Origin: an uncultured Sulfurimonas sp.
Lineage (GTDB): Bacteria > Campylobacterota > Campylobacteria > Campylobacterales > Sulfurimonadaceae
DNA length: 64,000 nt
Assembly (NCBI RefSeq): GCF_963662755.1
Contig: NZ_OY759725.1
Location: 496,001 to 560,000 of the forward strand
Reading direction: 5' to 3'
Numbering within the stretch: the first letter of the stretch is position 1; each line of letters opens with the position of its first letter. This document shows positions 1 to 9,008 of this stretch, in pieces. The position numbers and the translations under genes are program-made. A model generated the notes under the pieces. It was not told the DNA's origin, did not search any database, and worked only from the letters and a program-made list of their open reading frames with translations.

Positions 1-1049
1 AGACTAAACTCTTTTATATTGCTTAGAATAAGAACATTACTATGTGCAAAAGCAAGTTTCTCATTTAAAGCCTGTCTATTTTTAAGACCTGTTAAATTAT
101 CCGTATATATCTGCTTAGTAAAATGTTTTAACATAATACTAAAACCTTTATGCAGAACAATAACAAGAATAAGTGCTACAAATATACCTATAACTAAAAG
201 TTGATACATAAAAGATCTATCGTGTTCAACTAATTCTGATATATCAAACCCAACAACCAATAGTCCCAAAGTTTTAGATAGATGATTTTGTAAAGTTATA
301 TCCATGTTTACTTTAAAATCAGAAACTTCATTATGATTTGTAAAATATTTTTTTATTTTTTCAGTGCTATCGATAAGAGTGTAGTTTTCATTTATAGAGA
401 CATGATTATTTTCTAACATTATGTTTGTAAGTGATTTATCTATTGCTATACCCATCTCTATTTTAAAGATTGAATTTAAATCTTTAATAAAACGCTTAGG
501 AGAGACACCAAGTTCTACACTGCCTACATATTTATTTTTATAAAAAATAGCTTCAGTTGTACGATAAGTCATATCTAATTTACTTACTTCAAAACCGCTA
601 AAAGACCTTTGCATATTATTTGTATCAACAATAAGTTTTCTTTTTTCATTTAGTGAATCACCATAAAAGTTAGGTTTATGTGCGCGATATATAGTTGTTC
701 CATCTTTAGAACGAAATGTTAAGATTCTAATATCTGGATTTATAGCTTTAAAACGATTGTAATATGGAGTAACAATATCTTGCATTTTTTTATAATCAGA
801 ATTGGCTACTGCCTCAGATAAACCATCAGCAGATACTATTGCGTTTAGTCTAAATTTTAAAACAGCGTCTTCTTCTTTTAGTTTAACATCAAATAGTTTT
901 TTAGTAGATTTAGTAATATTTTCTAACTGTTGATTTATAGAGTTTTTAAATTGATAATCTAATAATATATATCCACCTATCCACGATGTAAGAAGTATCG
1001 CAATAGCTAAGATTAGTGTTTTTTGCTTTGTTCGCTTAGGTATATTCAC
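1..1049 (-). CDS. dCache sensor diguanylate cyclase, N-terminal part (cut by window edge)
   Basis: Open frame on the minus strand running off the left edge, about 349 codons visible. It begins with a transmembrane helix (residues about 8-28), then a long extracytoplasmic region with dCache-like features (FRSKDGTTIYRAHKP; GSVELGVSP), a second helix near 280-300 and the start of a GGDEF domain (TDNLTGLKNRQAL, about 314-327). GGDEF domains make cyclic di-GMP, but the catalytic GG(D/E)EF lies outside the window, so activity and any extra EAL domain cannot be judged. I chose GTG at 1049-1047: an in-frame TAA lies at 1061-1059 and no ATG or TTG occurs between them. A GGGA stretch just upstream could be a weak ribosome site. 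Confidence 0.82.
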   Translation of the reverse strand, partial: MNIPKRTKQKTLILAIAILLTSWIGGYILLDYQFKNSINQQLENITKSTKKLFDVKLKEEDAVLKFRLNAIVSADGLSEAVANSDYKKMQDIVTPYYNRFKAINPDIRILTFRSKDGTTIYRAHKPNFYGDSLNEKRKLIVDTNNMQRSFSGFEVSKLDMTYRTTEAIFYKNKYVGSVELGVSPKRFIKDLNSIFKIEMGIAIDKSLTNIMLENNHVSINENYTLIDSTEKIKKYFTNHNEVSDFKVNMDITLQNHLSKTLGLLVVGFDISELVEHDRSFMYQLLVIGIFVALILVIVLHKGFSIMLKHFTKQIYTDNLTGLKNRQALNEKLAFAHSNVLILSNIKEFS

Positions 1050-1101
1050 TATTTCCCATTATTGTTGATTTTGTATTTTCACTTATTGTATCATTTTTAC
1101 T

Positions 1102-2328
1102 TTAAACTTTTGTATTTAACCAATCTCGTTTTTGATAAATGTACCAATATATTAGACCTTTAAGAAGCGTTTCTATATTCATAATTATAAATATAACAAC
1201 AATTCCATAACCCATTTTATAAGCTATATATGATGGTACAACTCTTAAAAACCATAAAGATAAAACATTTATTATTAAAGTTGTTTTTGTAGCACCTGCA
1301 CCTCTTAAAGCAGCAGAATAAACAAACATTATTGCTAAAGGAATTTGAGCCAAACCAACAAGTATAAGATACTGAGATGCTACTATAATTGTAGCTGCAT
1401 CTTGAGTGAAAAAAGAGACTAAAAATTCTGGAATAGTTATAAGGACAACACCAACACTTCCCATAAATACATAGGCTATTCTTCCGCTTATTATTCCCAT
1501 ATTGTAAGCTCTATTTTTATTTTTAGCGCCTAAATTTTGTCCAACTAAAGCCATAGCTGCTATTGCAAAACCAAAACCTGGCATAAAAGCTATACCCTCT
1601 ATGCGAAGTCCTACTTGATAACCAGCAAGACCAGCAGTTGAATACGCAGCAATAATGGAGACAAAAACTAAAAAAGATAAACTAGAGATGCCACGATCAA
1701 GCGCTGCACTCCATCCAATGTTCCAAACTCTAATCATATCTTTAATACGAATAATTGGTATAAGGTTTAACTTAGAGCTTGATTTTTTTATAAGGATATA
1801 ATAAGCGATAACATTAAATAAATAGGCTATTAAAGTAGCATAGGCAGCACCCTCAATGCCATAAGCCTCAAATCCATAGTGACCAAAAATAAAAACATAG
1901 TTTAAAAAAGCATTGATAAGCGCTGAAATAAGTTTTATATAGAGTGAACTTGAAGTATCTCCTGCAGCTGAGAGTGCGTTAAACAAAAGATTGTCTATAA
2001 ATATTACAACTATTCCAAGTGAAAGTATTTTAAAATACATTGAACCTTGAGATATAACACCCTCAGATGCACCCATAAGAGAATAAACCCATTCACTTCC
2101 ATAATAACCGCCAATGCTCACAAATACTGATAATATAATTGCAAAAATACTCAAACCATAAAGAAGCGCAGATGCACGTCTCTTTCTACCTTGACCTATA
2201 AACCTTGATATAAGAGCATTTCCACCTATAACATAAAGTGTCATTAAGACATTTATAACCATCATAAATTGCATACTCATACCAACAGCAGCAAGGGCTG
2301 TTACGCTAATCATTCCCACCATTAGCAT
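1102..2328 (-). CDS. MATE family multidrug/cation efflux transporter (start unresolved)
   Basis: Polytopic membrane protein of the MATE family (Na+ or H+ coupled drug/cation export), with the usual pattern of many hydrophobic helices. The coordinates given start at the first ATG, which leaves a 408-aa protein, shorter than the usual 440-460. The same frame stays open upstream to a TGA at 2463-2461 and encodes a typical MATE N-terminus (RKVFKIAIPAALKHLVDI) with no ATG, GTG or TTG. The true start may be a rare ATT at 2430 or 2427 behind AGAGGT (2442-2437). The upstream small gene ends at 2415 inside this extension, so the two are probably translationally coupled. Substrate unknown. Confidence 0.85.
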   Translation of the reverse strand: MLMVGMISVTALAAVGMSMQFMMVINVLMTLYVIGGNALISRFIGQGRKRRASALLYGLSIFAIILSVFVSIGGYYGSEWVYSLMGASEGVISQGSMYFKILSLGIVVIFIDNLLFNALSAAGDTSSSLYIKLISALINAFLNYVFIFGHYGFEAYGIEGAAYATLIAYLFNVIAYYILIKKSSSKLNLIPIIRIKDMIRVWNIGWSAALDRGISSLSFLVFVSIIAAYSTAGLAGYQVGLRIEGIAFMPGFGFAIAAMALVGQNLGAKNKNRAYNMGIISGRIAYVFMGSVGVVLITIPEFLVSFFTQDAATIIVASQYLILVGLAQIPLAIMFVYSAALRGAGATKTTLIINVLSLWFLRVVPSYIAYKMGYGIVVIFIIMNIETLLKGLIYWYIYQKRDWLNTKV

Positions 2329-2414
2329 GTCTATTAGAACTTGTAAAATGTCTACAAGATGCTTTAGTGCTGCAGGAATAGCTATTTTAAATACTTTTCT
2401 TGTATCGCTTGATA

Positions 2415-2687
2415 TTAATCTTGAAATAATTGTGCTACCTCTGTCATAGTTTGAATCAACTCATCTTTAGTTTCAAAATGAAGAATTTTTTTATCTTTGA
2501 CATCTTCTTTTGGAGGTGTAAAATCAAAAACTAAAACATACTCTTTTAGATTTACTTTGTCCTCATTCATCTGGATCCACTCTAAACTCATCTCAGCCAC
2601 TTCTCCTTGCATCTCAACAACTGCAGCTGGATAAAGTCTTGTAAGTTTAGTTAAATCAATATCTCCGATTTTTGATTTATATACCAT
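2415..2687 (-). CDS. conserved hypothetical protein, 90 aa
   Basis: Small acidic soluble protein with no signal peptide or membrane segment and no domain I recognise. It is rich in Glu/Asp/Lys and contains LEWIQMNEDKV and VLVFDFTPPK. Its ATG lies inside the 3' end of the MFS gene (11-base overlap) and its stop lies inside the probable 5' end of the MATE gene, so the three look like one transcript. Composition matches the neighbours and supports a real gene. Function unknown; a role linked to the two transporters would be inference from position only. Confidence 0.7.
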   Translation of the reverse strand: MVYKSKIGDIDLTKLTRLYPAAVVEMQGEVAEMSLEWIQMNEDKVNLKEYVLVFDFTPPKEDVKDKKILHFETKDELIQTMTEVAQLFQD

Positions 2688-3891
2688 TTGTTATATCCTT
2701 AATATTTTGAGTTTTTAAAATCCAAGTAAAGTAAATTCCACCTATAACAAAGCCAAATCCAAGAACGAATGTTATAAATTCTAAAGAAAAACCAGCAGTA
2801 GCTAAAAAACCAATCATAAATGATGTAAATGCTGCTGAACTTAGAAAAAGCATATCATTGTAAGCTACTATGCGACCATAGTATTTTATTTCTATATTTT
2901 TTTGAAGAAGCGTATATGTGTATGACCATAGCGTTGTTGTAAAAAAACCAACAACTACACTAGCTAGAAGTGAAAGATAAAAATCCTTCATCATAAAAGC
3001 CCATAACCAAACAGCAAAAGCCTGAGCTATAAAAATATAAACCAGTCTTTTATTATTTATCCAGTTACTTATAAGCATAGGACCTATAACAAGACCAACT
3101 GCGCGAGATGCATGAAGCAATCCAAGAGCCAATGATGTTGCTATCACAGATGCATAGTATTTATCCACCATCAATGCCACCAATGCATCAAAAGCAGTTA
3201 AACCTACAAAAGCATGAGTTAACATCAGATGTAGTGCTTGGGGAGTTCTTTTGATATATCTAAAAGTATCTCGCATCATCTCTATTAAGTTTTCACCTGT
3301 TTTTATAATCTCTATATTTATTTCTAGTTTGTAAAGTAAAACAAAGCCTATTATAAACATAAATGTATCTAAAATAAATGCAATTTTAACTCCTAACCAA
3401 TATACAACAAATCCACTTATTGCCATACCAAGAGTATATGAAAGTGACCAAATAATAGAGTGAAGTTCATTTGCTTTTTGTAGTTTATCTCCATGTAAAA
3501 TTTTTGGAAGTAGTGACATTTCAGTAGTAAAATAAAAACTCGCAGCTGCCATTTTTGTAAAAATCAAAAAATATAAAAGCAATAAATCTGCGGTAGTATT
3601 TATAAAAACAAGACAAAAGGTTGCAAATATTTCTACACTTATTAAAATCAACAAAAGTTTTTTTGGTCTAACACTATCAATAATAGAACCTGAAAAAGGA
3701 GCTTGAACAACACCCGCTAAAAAATGTAACATTGCTACAAAAGCAACTACAGATGCTGATACATTTAAATTTAAAAGTAAGGTATAAATAGCTACATTGC
3801 TAAACCATGCACCAAAATATGCAATCAACTGTATAGTCGATAATCGCCTAAGGATAGGCTCTGTTTTTAATAACTTAATATATTCATTCAT
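2677..3891 (-). CDS. MFS family transporter
   Basis: 404-aa polytopic inner-membrane protein of the major facilitator superfamily, standard length for 12 helices. The loop after helices 2-3 contains SGSIIDSVRPKKLL, the usual signature between helices 2 and 3 (G-x3-D-x-RxxKK). The overall pattern resembles EntS/MdtH-like exporters, but the substrate cannot be told from sequence. First gene of a three-gene minus-strand run (MFS, 90-aa protein, MATE). Divergent from flaG, with 130 bases between the start codons. Confidence 0.85.
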   Translation of the reverse strand: MNEYIKLLKTEPILRRLSTIQLIAYFGAWFSNVAIYTLLLNLNVSASVVAFVAMLHFLAGVVQAPFSGSIIDSVRPKKLLLILISVEIFATFCLVFINTTADLLLLYFLIFTKMAAASFYFTTEMSLLPKILHGDKLQKANELHSIIWSLSYTLGMAISGFVVYWLGVKIAFILDTFMFIIGFVLLYKLEINIEIIKTGENLIEMMRDTFRYIKRTPQALHLMLTHAFVGLTAFDALVALMVDKYYASVIATSLALGLLHASRAVGLVIGPMLISNWINNKRLVYIFIAQAFAVWLWAFMMKDFYLSLLASVVVGFFTTTLWSYTYTLLQKNIEIKYYGRIVAYNDMLFLSSAAFTSFMIGFLATAGFSLEFITFVLGFGFVIGGIYFTWILKTQNIKDITNGI

Positions 3892-3955
3892 AAGTGAAAG
3901 ATTATCATATTATATAGCTTTGAAAAAAAAAATTTAAAAATTTATGCAAATATAT

Positions 3956-3982
3956 TAAAGTAATTTTTTATAGGGTCGATAT
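3956..3982 (+). promoter_or_regulatory. sigma-28 (FliA)-type promoter for flaG
   Basis: TAAA at 3956-3959, then exactly 15 bases, then GTCGATAT at 3975-3982. The class III flagellar consensus is TAAA-N15-GCCGATAA, so this is 4/4 and 6/8 with ideal spacing. It lies about 40 bases before the flaG start, which has a strong AAGGAG ribosome site at 4010-4015. FliA control fits what is known of flaG in Campylobacterota. Confidence 0.7.
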
Positions 3983-4021
3983 TGTGTTTACTAACAATAT
4001 TCTTTTGATAAGGAGTACGTC

Positions 4022-4405
4022 ATGGATGGCATAGCAAATGTTGCAAGACAGCAACAATCACAAGTAAGTACACAAGAAGCTCAAGGAAGAGCATCTCAGG
4101 GAGTACAAGAACAAGTTCAACAACCAAAACAAGTTGATATTGTAAAAGAAATTCAAAAAGAAGCTACAAGCACTAAGATTGACACTAAGGAACAAGTACA
4201 AGATTTAGTAAAAGAGCTAAATGATGCAATGGCACCAATTAGCACAAATCTAAAATTTGGTGTAGATAGAGACGATATCTTTTATGTTTCAGTTATTGAG
4301 TCAGAAACTAGCAAAATGATTCGTAGATTTCCAGCTGAACAAGCTATGGATTTTCTTCCTAAGATGCAAGAGGTAACTGGTATTTTATTTGATTCAAAAG
4401 GGTAA
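4022..4405 (+). CDS. flaG: FlaG family flagellar protein
   Basis: 127-aa protein with a Gln-rich, low-complexity N-terminus (about 1-45) and a C-terminal FlaG domain (about 46-125) with the family pattern KELNDAMAPISTNLKFGVD and ETSKMIRRFPAEQAMDF. FlaG influences flagellar filament length and assembly in related bacteria. It is monocistronic here: a sigma-28-like promoter upstream and a 12-bp-stem terminator overlapping its stop. The usual partners fliD and fliS are not adjacent. Start supported by AAGGAG six bases upstream. Confidence 0.9.
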   Translation: MDGIANVARQQQSQVSTQEAQGRASQGVQEQVQQPKQVDIVKEIQKEATSTKIDTKEQVQDLVKELNDAMAPISTNLKFGVDRDDIFYVSVIESETSKMIRRFPAEQAMDFLPKMQEVTGILFDSKG

Positions 4406-4424
4406 AACAACCTACCCTTTTGAA
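4393..4424 (+). terminator. intrinsic terminator of flaG
   Basis: Perfect 12-bp inverted repeat: TTCAAAAGGGTA (4393-4404), an 8-base loop, TACCCTTTTGAA (4413-4424), followed by a T-rich stretch (CTCTTTTTCTTT). The left arm includes the first bases of the flaG stop codon. Confidence 0.75.
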
Positions 4425-4543
4425 CAAAACTCTTTTTCTTTAAATAAACACTTCTGTTGTATTTAACTTTCTTACTAACCATTTCTTAATATTTTTTATA
4501 GTAACATCGCGATAATTATTTTTGCAAAAGGGAACTTTATAAT

Positions 4544-5779
4544 ATGAAAAAAGAAGTTAAAAAAGTAGTTCTAGCTTATTCTGGCGGACTTGATACAAGC
4601 ATCATTTTAAAATGGTTACAAGAGGAATATAAAGCGGAAGTTATAACTTTTACTGCTGACTTAGGTCAAGGTGAAGAAGTTGAACCTGCTCGTCAAAAAG
4701 CACTTGATAATGGCATCAAACCTGAAAATATTTTCATCCTTGACATTCAAGAAGAGTTTGTAAAAGATTATGTATTTCCTATGTTTAGAGCAAATGCTAT
4801 TTACGAGGGTGAATACCTACTTGGAACATCTATCGCAAGACCACTTATAGCAAAAAAACAAATTGAAATTGCTAAAAAAATGGGTGCAGATGCAGTATCT
4901 CATGGAGCTACAGGAAAAGGAAACGATCAAGTAAGATTTGAACTTGGATACTTAGGTTTAAATCCTGATATTACAGTTATAGCTCCATGGAGAGAATGGG
5001 ATTTAAATTCTAGAGAAAAACTTTTAGCATACGCTAGAGAACGTGGAATAAAAATCGATCAAAAACACGTAGATAAAGATGGAAATCCAACAGTAAGCCC
5101 TTACTCTATGGATGCTAATCTTTTACATATTTCATACGAAGGACTACATTTAGAAGATCCTATGAATGAACCAGAAGAATCTATGTGGCTATGGACTACT
5201 TCACCTGAAAAAGCTCCAGATGTCAAAGAGTATATCACTATCGGATATAAAAACGGTGATCCAATCTCTATCAACGGACAAGAGATGTCTCCTGCTACAA
5301 TTTTAAGAACTTTAAATCAATATGGAAACAAACATGGTATCGGTCGTATAGATATTGTTGAAAACCGTTTTGTTGGTATGAAAGCTAGAGGATGTTATGA
5401 AACGCCAGGTGGAACAATAATGCTAAAAGCTCACCGTGCAATAGAGTCAATAACTTTAGATAGAGAAGAAGCACATATGAAAGATGGAATGATTGCTAAA
5501 TATGCTGAACTTATCTACAATGGTTTTTGGTTTTCACCTGAGAGAGAGATGCTACAAGCTGCGATTGATACTACTCAAAAGTATGTTCAAGGTAGTGTTA
5601 AACTAAAACTTTATAAAGGTAATGTTGAAGTAGTAGGACGCGAATCAGATATGTCTTTATACTCAGAAGAACACTCAACATTTGAAGAAGATGAAGTGTA
5701 CAATCAAAAAGATGCAGAAGGTTTTATTAGACTAAATGCACTTAGAAGAATAATCGCAGGTAAAAAAAGAAACCAATAG
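4544..5779 (+). CDS. argG: argininosuccinate synthase
   Basis: Catalyses ATP-dependent condensation of citrulline and aspartate to argininosuccinate in cytoplasmic arginine synthesis. 411 aa, normal length. The N-type PP-loop AYSGGLDTS is at residues 11-19, and further hallmarks are [13 protein letters not shown] (Asp/ATP site) and APWREWDL. No other arg gene is adjacent. The 138-base gap upstream contains AT-rich -10-like sequences (TATAGT at 4497-4502, GATAAT at 4511-4516), and I cannot choose between them. Confidence 0.97.
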   Translation: MKKEVKKVVLAYSGGLDTSIILKWLQEEYKAEVITFTADLGQGEEVEPARQKALDNGIKPENIFILDIQEEFVKDYVFPMFRANAIYEGEYLLGTSIARPLIAKKQIEIAKKMGADAVSHGATGKGNDQVRFELGYLGLNPDITVIAPWREWDLNSREKLLAYARERGIKIDQKHVDKDGNPTVSPYSMDANLLHISYEGLHLEDPMNEPEESMWLWTTSPEKAPDVKEYITIGYKNGDPISINGQEMSPATILRTLNQYGNKHGIGRIDIVENRFVGMKARGCYETPGGTIMLKAHRAIESITLDREEAHMKDGMIAKYAELIYNGFWFSPEREMLQAAIDTTQKYVQGSVKLKLYKGNVEVVGRESDMSLYSEEHSTFEEDEVYNQKDAEGFIRLNALRRIIAGKKRNQ

Positions 5780-5799
5780 AAAAAAAATCTAAAGGAAAT

Positions 5800-6540
5800 A
5801 TGATGAGTATAATAAAAATCGATATGAATTCACCAGAATTTAAATCTAGAATGGAAAAAACTATCACGTTTACAGATAAAGTGTGCGAATCTCGTGGTTG
5901 GGTTTATAATCCTCAACTTGAAGTAAACGAAGGCGTACAAATGGGTCTTGCTCGTAACAAGATGATGTATAACAAGCTTTTTTGTCCATGTTTTATGGTT
6001 GAAGAAGTTGATGGTAAACCTCAAAGCAGTGACAATAGAATTTGTCCATGTAAACCTGCTATTGAAAAAGAGATTCCAGAAACTGGTTCTTGTCATTGTG
6101 GAATATTTTGTACTCCAGAGTTTGCAGAAGCTAAACGTATTGAACTTGGGATGGAAGAGATTGTTCATACTCACTCTCGTGGCTTGACAAAAGAAGAGTG
6201 TTTACAACTTGTATCTCAAGCTGAACTAGATGGAGATGAACTTCATGCATTAGTTGAAGCAAGAGAATTAGGTATGATTGACTTTAAACTTGTTGATGTT
6301 AGAGAGCATATGGAGTGGCAAATGGGTCACATAAAAGGTGCTGACAAACTAGTTCCTACAAGTAGTTTCTACAAATCCATCGAAGATGCTGCACTTGATA
6401 AAAATGAAAATATCATTCTTTATTGTCATGTAGGTAGCCGTTCTGCTCATGTTGCAAGAATTTTAGAGAGTATGGGTTATACAAAAATAGGAAACTTAAC
6501 TCACGGTATAGTCTCTTATAGTGGCGAAATACAAAGATAG
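5800..6540 (+). CDS. ferredoxin:thioredoxin reductase catalytic domain fused to rhodanese domain
   Basis: Two-domain protein of 246 aa. Residues about 10-125 match the catalytic (beta) chain of ferredoxin:thioredoxin reductase: C62-P-C64, C82-P-C84 and C98-H-C100 supply the 4Fe-4S ligands and redox-active disulfide of that family. Residues about 155-244 form a rhodanese domain with the active-site loop CHVGSRS (Cys209). This pairs an Fe-S thiol reductase with a sulfur-carrier domain. The physiological partner (a thioredoxin, or persulfide transfer) is not known. No variable (alpha) chain is next to it. It follows argG by 20 bases and may be co-transcribed. A second ATG at 5803 is an equally possible start. 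Confidence 0.88.
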   Translation: MMSIIKIDMNSPEFKSRMEKTITFTDKVCESRGWVYNPQLEVNEGVQMGLARNKMMYNKLFCPCFMVEEVDGKPQSSDNRICPCKPAIEKEIPETGSCHCGIFCTPEFAEAKRIELGMEEIVHTHSRGLTKEECLQLVSQAELDGDELHALVEARELGMIDFKLVDVREHMEWQMGHIKGADKLVPTSSFYKSIEDAALDKNENIILYCHVGSRSAHVARILESMGYTKIGNLTHGIVSYSGEIQR

Positions 6541-6558
6541 TCCACCAATGTTACAATA

Positions 6559-6578
6559 GTAGGGATAATAGTCCCTAC
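6559..6578 (+). terminator. hairpin downstream of the FTR-rhodanese gene
   Basis: GTAGGGA (6559-6565), TAATAG loop, TCCCTAC (6572-6578). The stem is GC-containing and sits 19 bases after the stop, but no clear T-run follows, so it may be a terminator or only an mRNA-stabilising hairpin before rplI. Confidence 0.4.
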
Positions 6579-6642
6579 AACACCTAAAACTACAAAGGAT
6601 AAATCTTTTGAGAGTTTTAAGATATTTATAGGAAAAAGAATT

Positions 6643-7089
6643 ATGAAAGTATTGCTAATTAAAGATGTAAAGAGTTTAGGCAAAAAAGGCGAAGTTAAAG
6701 AAGTAAAAGATGGTTATGGAAAAAATTTTCTAATTGGTAAAGGTTTTGCAAGACAAGCAACTCCTGAAATTTTAGCTCAACATGCCAAAGATGAATTAAT
6801 TGTCGCAGAAAACCTTCAAAAAGAAGTAGATGCACTTAAAAAAGTAGCTTCTCAACTTGATAAATGTGAAATAATTATTACAAAAAAACTTGGTCAAAAT
6901 GGTAGTATTTTTGGTTCTGTAACAAAAGATGAAATTGCTAGTGCCTTGCAAGAACAACACAATATAGAAATTGATAAAAAACATATTAATGAAAAAATGA
7001 CTATTAAAACCGTAGGTGAACATGACTTAGACTTTAAACTAGGTCACGGTCTTCATGCTACACTACATGTAGATGTTCAGGGAGAATAA
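6643..7089 (+). CDS. rplI: 50S ribosomal protein L9
   Basis: 148 aa, family length. The N-terminal domain ([20 protein letters not shown], 1-20) binds 23S rRNA, a long connecting helix follows, and the C-terminal domain ends with the typical [15 protein letters not shown]. It is followed after 5 bases by hslV, a L9/HslVU linkage seen in other Campylobacterota. An AGGAAAAAG sequence just upstream serves as ribosome site. Confidence 0.96.
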   Translation: MKVLLIKDVKSLGKKGEVKEVKDGYGKNFLIGKGFARQATPEILAQHAKDELIVAENLQKEVDALKKVASQLDKCEIIITKKLGQNGSIFGSVTKDEIASALQEQHNIEIDKKHINEKMTIKTVGEHDLDFKLGHGLHATLHVDVQGE

Positions 7090-7094
7090 ACTTC

Positions 7095-7637
7095 GTGTTT
7101 GATGCTACTACAATACTTGCATATAAAGGCAAAAACAAAGCTGTAATAGGTGGAGATGGACAGGTTACTTTTGGAGACTCAGTTTTAAAAGGTAACGCAA
7201 CTAAAATCCGTACACTTCACAAAGGTAAAATTCTAGCTGGTTTTGCAGGAAGCACAGCAGATGCTTTTAATCTTTTTGATATGTTTGAAGAATTTTTAGA
7301 AGATAAAAAAGGCGATATTTTAAAATCCGTCATAGAGTTTTCTAAAGCTTGGCGTAAAGACAAAGTTTTAAGACGTCTTGAAGCTATGATGATTGTTTTA
7401 AATAATGAACATATTTTTATACTTACAGGTAATGGTGATGTTGTTGAACCTGAAGATGGAGAGATTGCCTCTATCGGCAGTGGAGGAAACTACGCAATAT
7501 CAGCAGCACGCGCATTAAAAAAACATGCTTCTTTAGATGAAGAAGAATTAGTACGAGAGAGTTTATCTGTTGCTGCTGATTTATGCATCTATACAAATCA
7601 CAACATAAAAACCCTTACATTAGAGGATGACAAATAA
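7095..7637 (+). CDS. hslV: ATP-dependent protease HslVU, peptidase subunit HslV
   Basis: Proteasome-like N-terminal threonine peptidase of the HslVU (ClpQY) protease. 180 aa. The expected nucleophile is Thr5 in MFDATTI, exposed after removal of a four-residue propeptide, as in other families with short extensions. GTG start at 7095, with GGAG at 7081-7084 upstream; no better start exists. Other family signatures: [15 protein letters not shown] and SIGSGGNYA. It overlaps hslU by one base (TAATG), consistent with coupled translation. Confidence 0.95.
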   Translation: MFDATTILAYKGKNKAVIGGDGQVTFGDSVLKGNATKIRTLHKGKILAGFAGSTADAFNLFDMFEEFLEDKKGDILKSVIEFSKAWRKDKVLRRLEAMMIVLNNEHIFILTGNGDVVEPEDGEIASIGSGGNYAISAARALKKHASLDEEELVRESLSVAADLCIYTNHNIKTLTLEDDK

Positions 7638-8965
7638 TGAATTTAACTCCTAAAGAGATAGTTGAATATCTTGATAAATATGTAATATCTCAACGAGATG
7701 CTAAAAAAACAATAGCACTTGCTTTAAGAACCAGATATAGAAGAATGCAATTATCACAAGAGATGCAAGACGAGATAATGCCAAAAAACATCTTGATGAT
7801 AGGCTCAACTGGTGTTGGTAAAACAGAAATATCAAGACGACTTGCAAAAATGATGAAAGTTCCTTTCATTAAAGTAGAAGCTAGCAAATACACAGAAGTT
7901 GGTTTTGTTGGACGCGATGTGGAATCTATGATTCGTGATTTAGTCATCTCTTCAATATCTATAGTTAAAGAAGAAAAAGAAGAACAAAATAAAGAAAAAA
8001 TAGACAACTACGTACTTAATAAAATAGTAGAAAAACTTCTACCTCCTCTTCCAGATGCAGCCAGCGAAAGTAAAAAAGATGATTATCAAAGACTACTTGA
8101 AGTAATGGAGAAAAGAGTTTTAGATGGTGAGATGGATGATAAAATCATAGAACTTGAAGTTGATAAAATTCATATAGAGTTTAATGACACAAATCTTCCT
8201 CCTGAAATGGCAAAAGTGCAAGAGTCTTTTTCTAAAATCTTTGATACTATGAATAAAGAAGATAAGAAAAAAGAAGTTACAGTAAAAGATGCAAAATCTT
8301 TACTAAAACTTGAAGCTAGCAATAAACTTCTTGATATGACAAATATTAATACTGAAGCATTAAAACGCGCTGAGAATGGTGGTATTATTTTTTTAGATGA
8401 GATTGACAAAATAGCAATTAGTGCAAAATCTCAAGGACGAAATGACCCAAGTAAAGAGGGTGTACAAAGAGATTTACTTCCTATTGTTGAAGGTAGTAGC
8501 GTAACAACGAAATATGGTGTTATAAATACTGATCATATACTTTTCATAGCTGCAGGTGCATTTCATTTAACAAAACCAAGTGATTTAATTCCTGAGTTGC
8601 AAGGTAGATTTCCTCTAAGAGTTGAACTTGAATCACTTACACAAGACACGCTTTATCAAATCCTCACACAAACAGAAAACTCTCTACTTAGACAGTATGA
8701 AGCTCTACTTAGTGTTGAGGGTTTAAAGTTGGTTTTTGAAGATAAAGCGATTAGAGCTATTGCTAAACTATCGCATCGAGCTAATGAAATAACAGAAGAT
8801 ATTGGTGCAAGAAGACTTCACACTGTACTAGAAAAAGTTTTAGAAGATATCAGTTTCGATGCAGATTCTTATAAAGACAAAGAGTTTATTGTAACAGATA
8901 AGCTTGTACATGATAAACTTGATATAGTTGTTGAAGACGATGATTTGTCAAGATATATATTATAA
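7637..8965 (+). CDS. hslU: ATP-dependent protease HslVU, ATPase subunit HslU
   Basis: AAA+ unfoldase that feeds substrates to HslV. 442 aa, normal. N-domain LTPKEIVEYLDKYVISQRDAK, Walker A GSTGVGKTE (about 56-64), pore loop region YTEVGFVGRDVE, I-domain insertion about 110-230, Walker B IIFLDEIDKI, sensor/C-domain GARRLHTVLEKVLED. Ends in DLSRYIL, the hydrophobic tail that docks into HslV. Translationally coupled to hslV. Confidence 0.97.
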   Translation: MNLTPKEIVEYLDKYVISQRDAKKTIALALRTRYRRMQLSQEMQDEIMPKNILMIGSTGVGKTEISRRLAKMMKVPFIKVEASKYTEVGFVGRDVESMIRDLVISSISIVKEEKEEQNKEKIDNYVLNKIVEKLLPPLPDAASESKKDDYQRLLEVMEKRVLDGEMDDKIIELEVDKIHIEFNDTNLPPEMAKVQESFSKIFDTMNKEDKKKEVTVKDAKSLLKLEASNKLLDMTNINTEALKRAENGGIIFLDEIDKIAISAKSQGRNDPSKEGVQRDLLPIVEGSSVTTKYGVINTDHILFIAAGAFHLTKPSDLIPELQGRFPLRVELESLTQDTLYQILTQTENSLLRQYEALLSVEGLKLVFEDKAIRAIAKLSHRANEITEDIGARRLHTVLEKVLEDISFDADSYKDKEFIVTDKLVHDKLDIVVEDDDLSRYIL

Positions 8966-9008
8966 TAATTCCCAAAAAGTATGATTAAATAAAATTAAAG
9001 GCAATATT

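Noticed and set aside
1..204. 61-aa plus-strand frame at the left edge
   Set aside because: Antisense to the GGDEF-family gene, whose minus-strand frame continues off the window.
5830..6187. Frames overlapping the FTR-rhodanese gene on both strands
   Set aside because: The known gene has complete domain motifs across the region.
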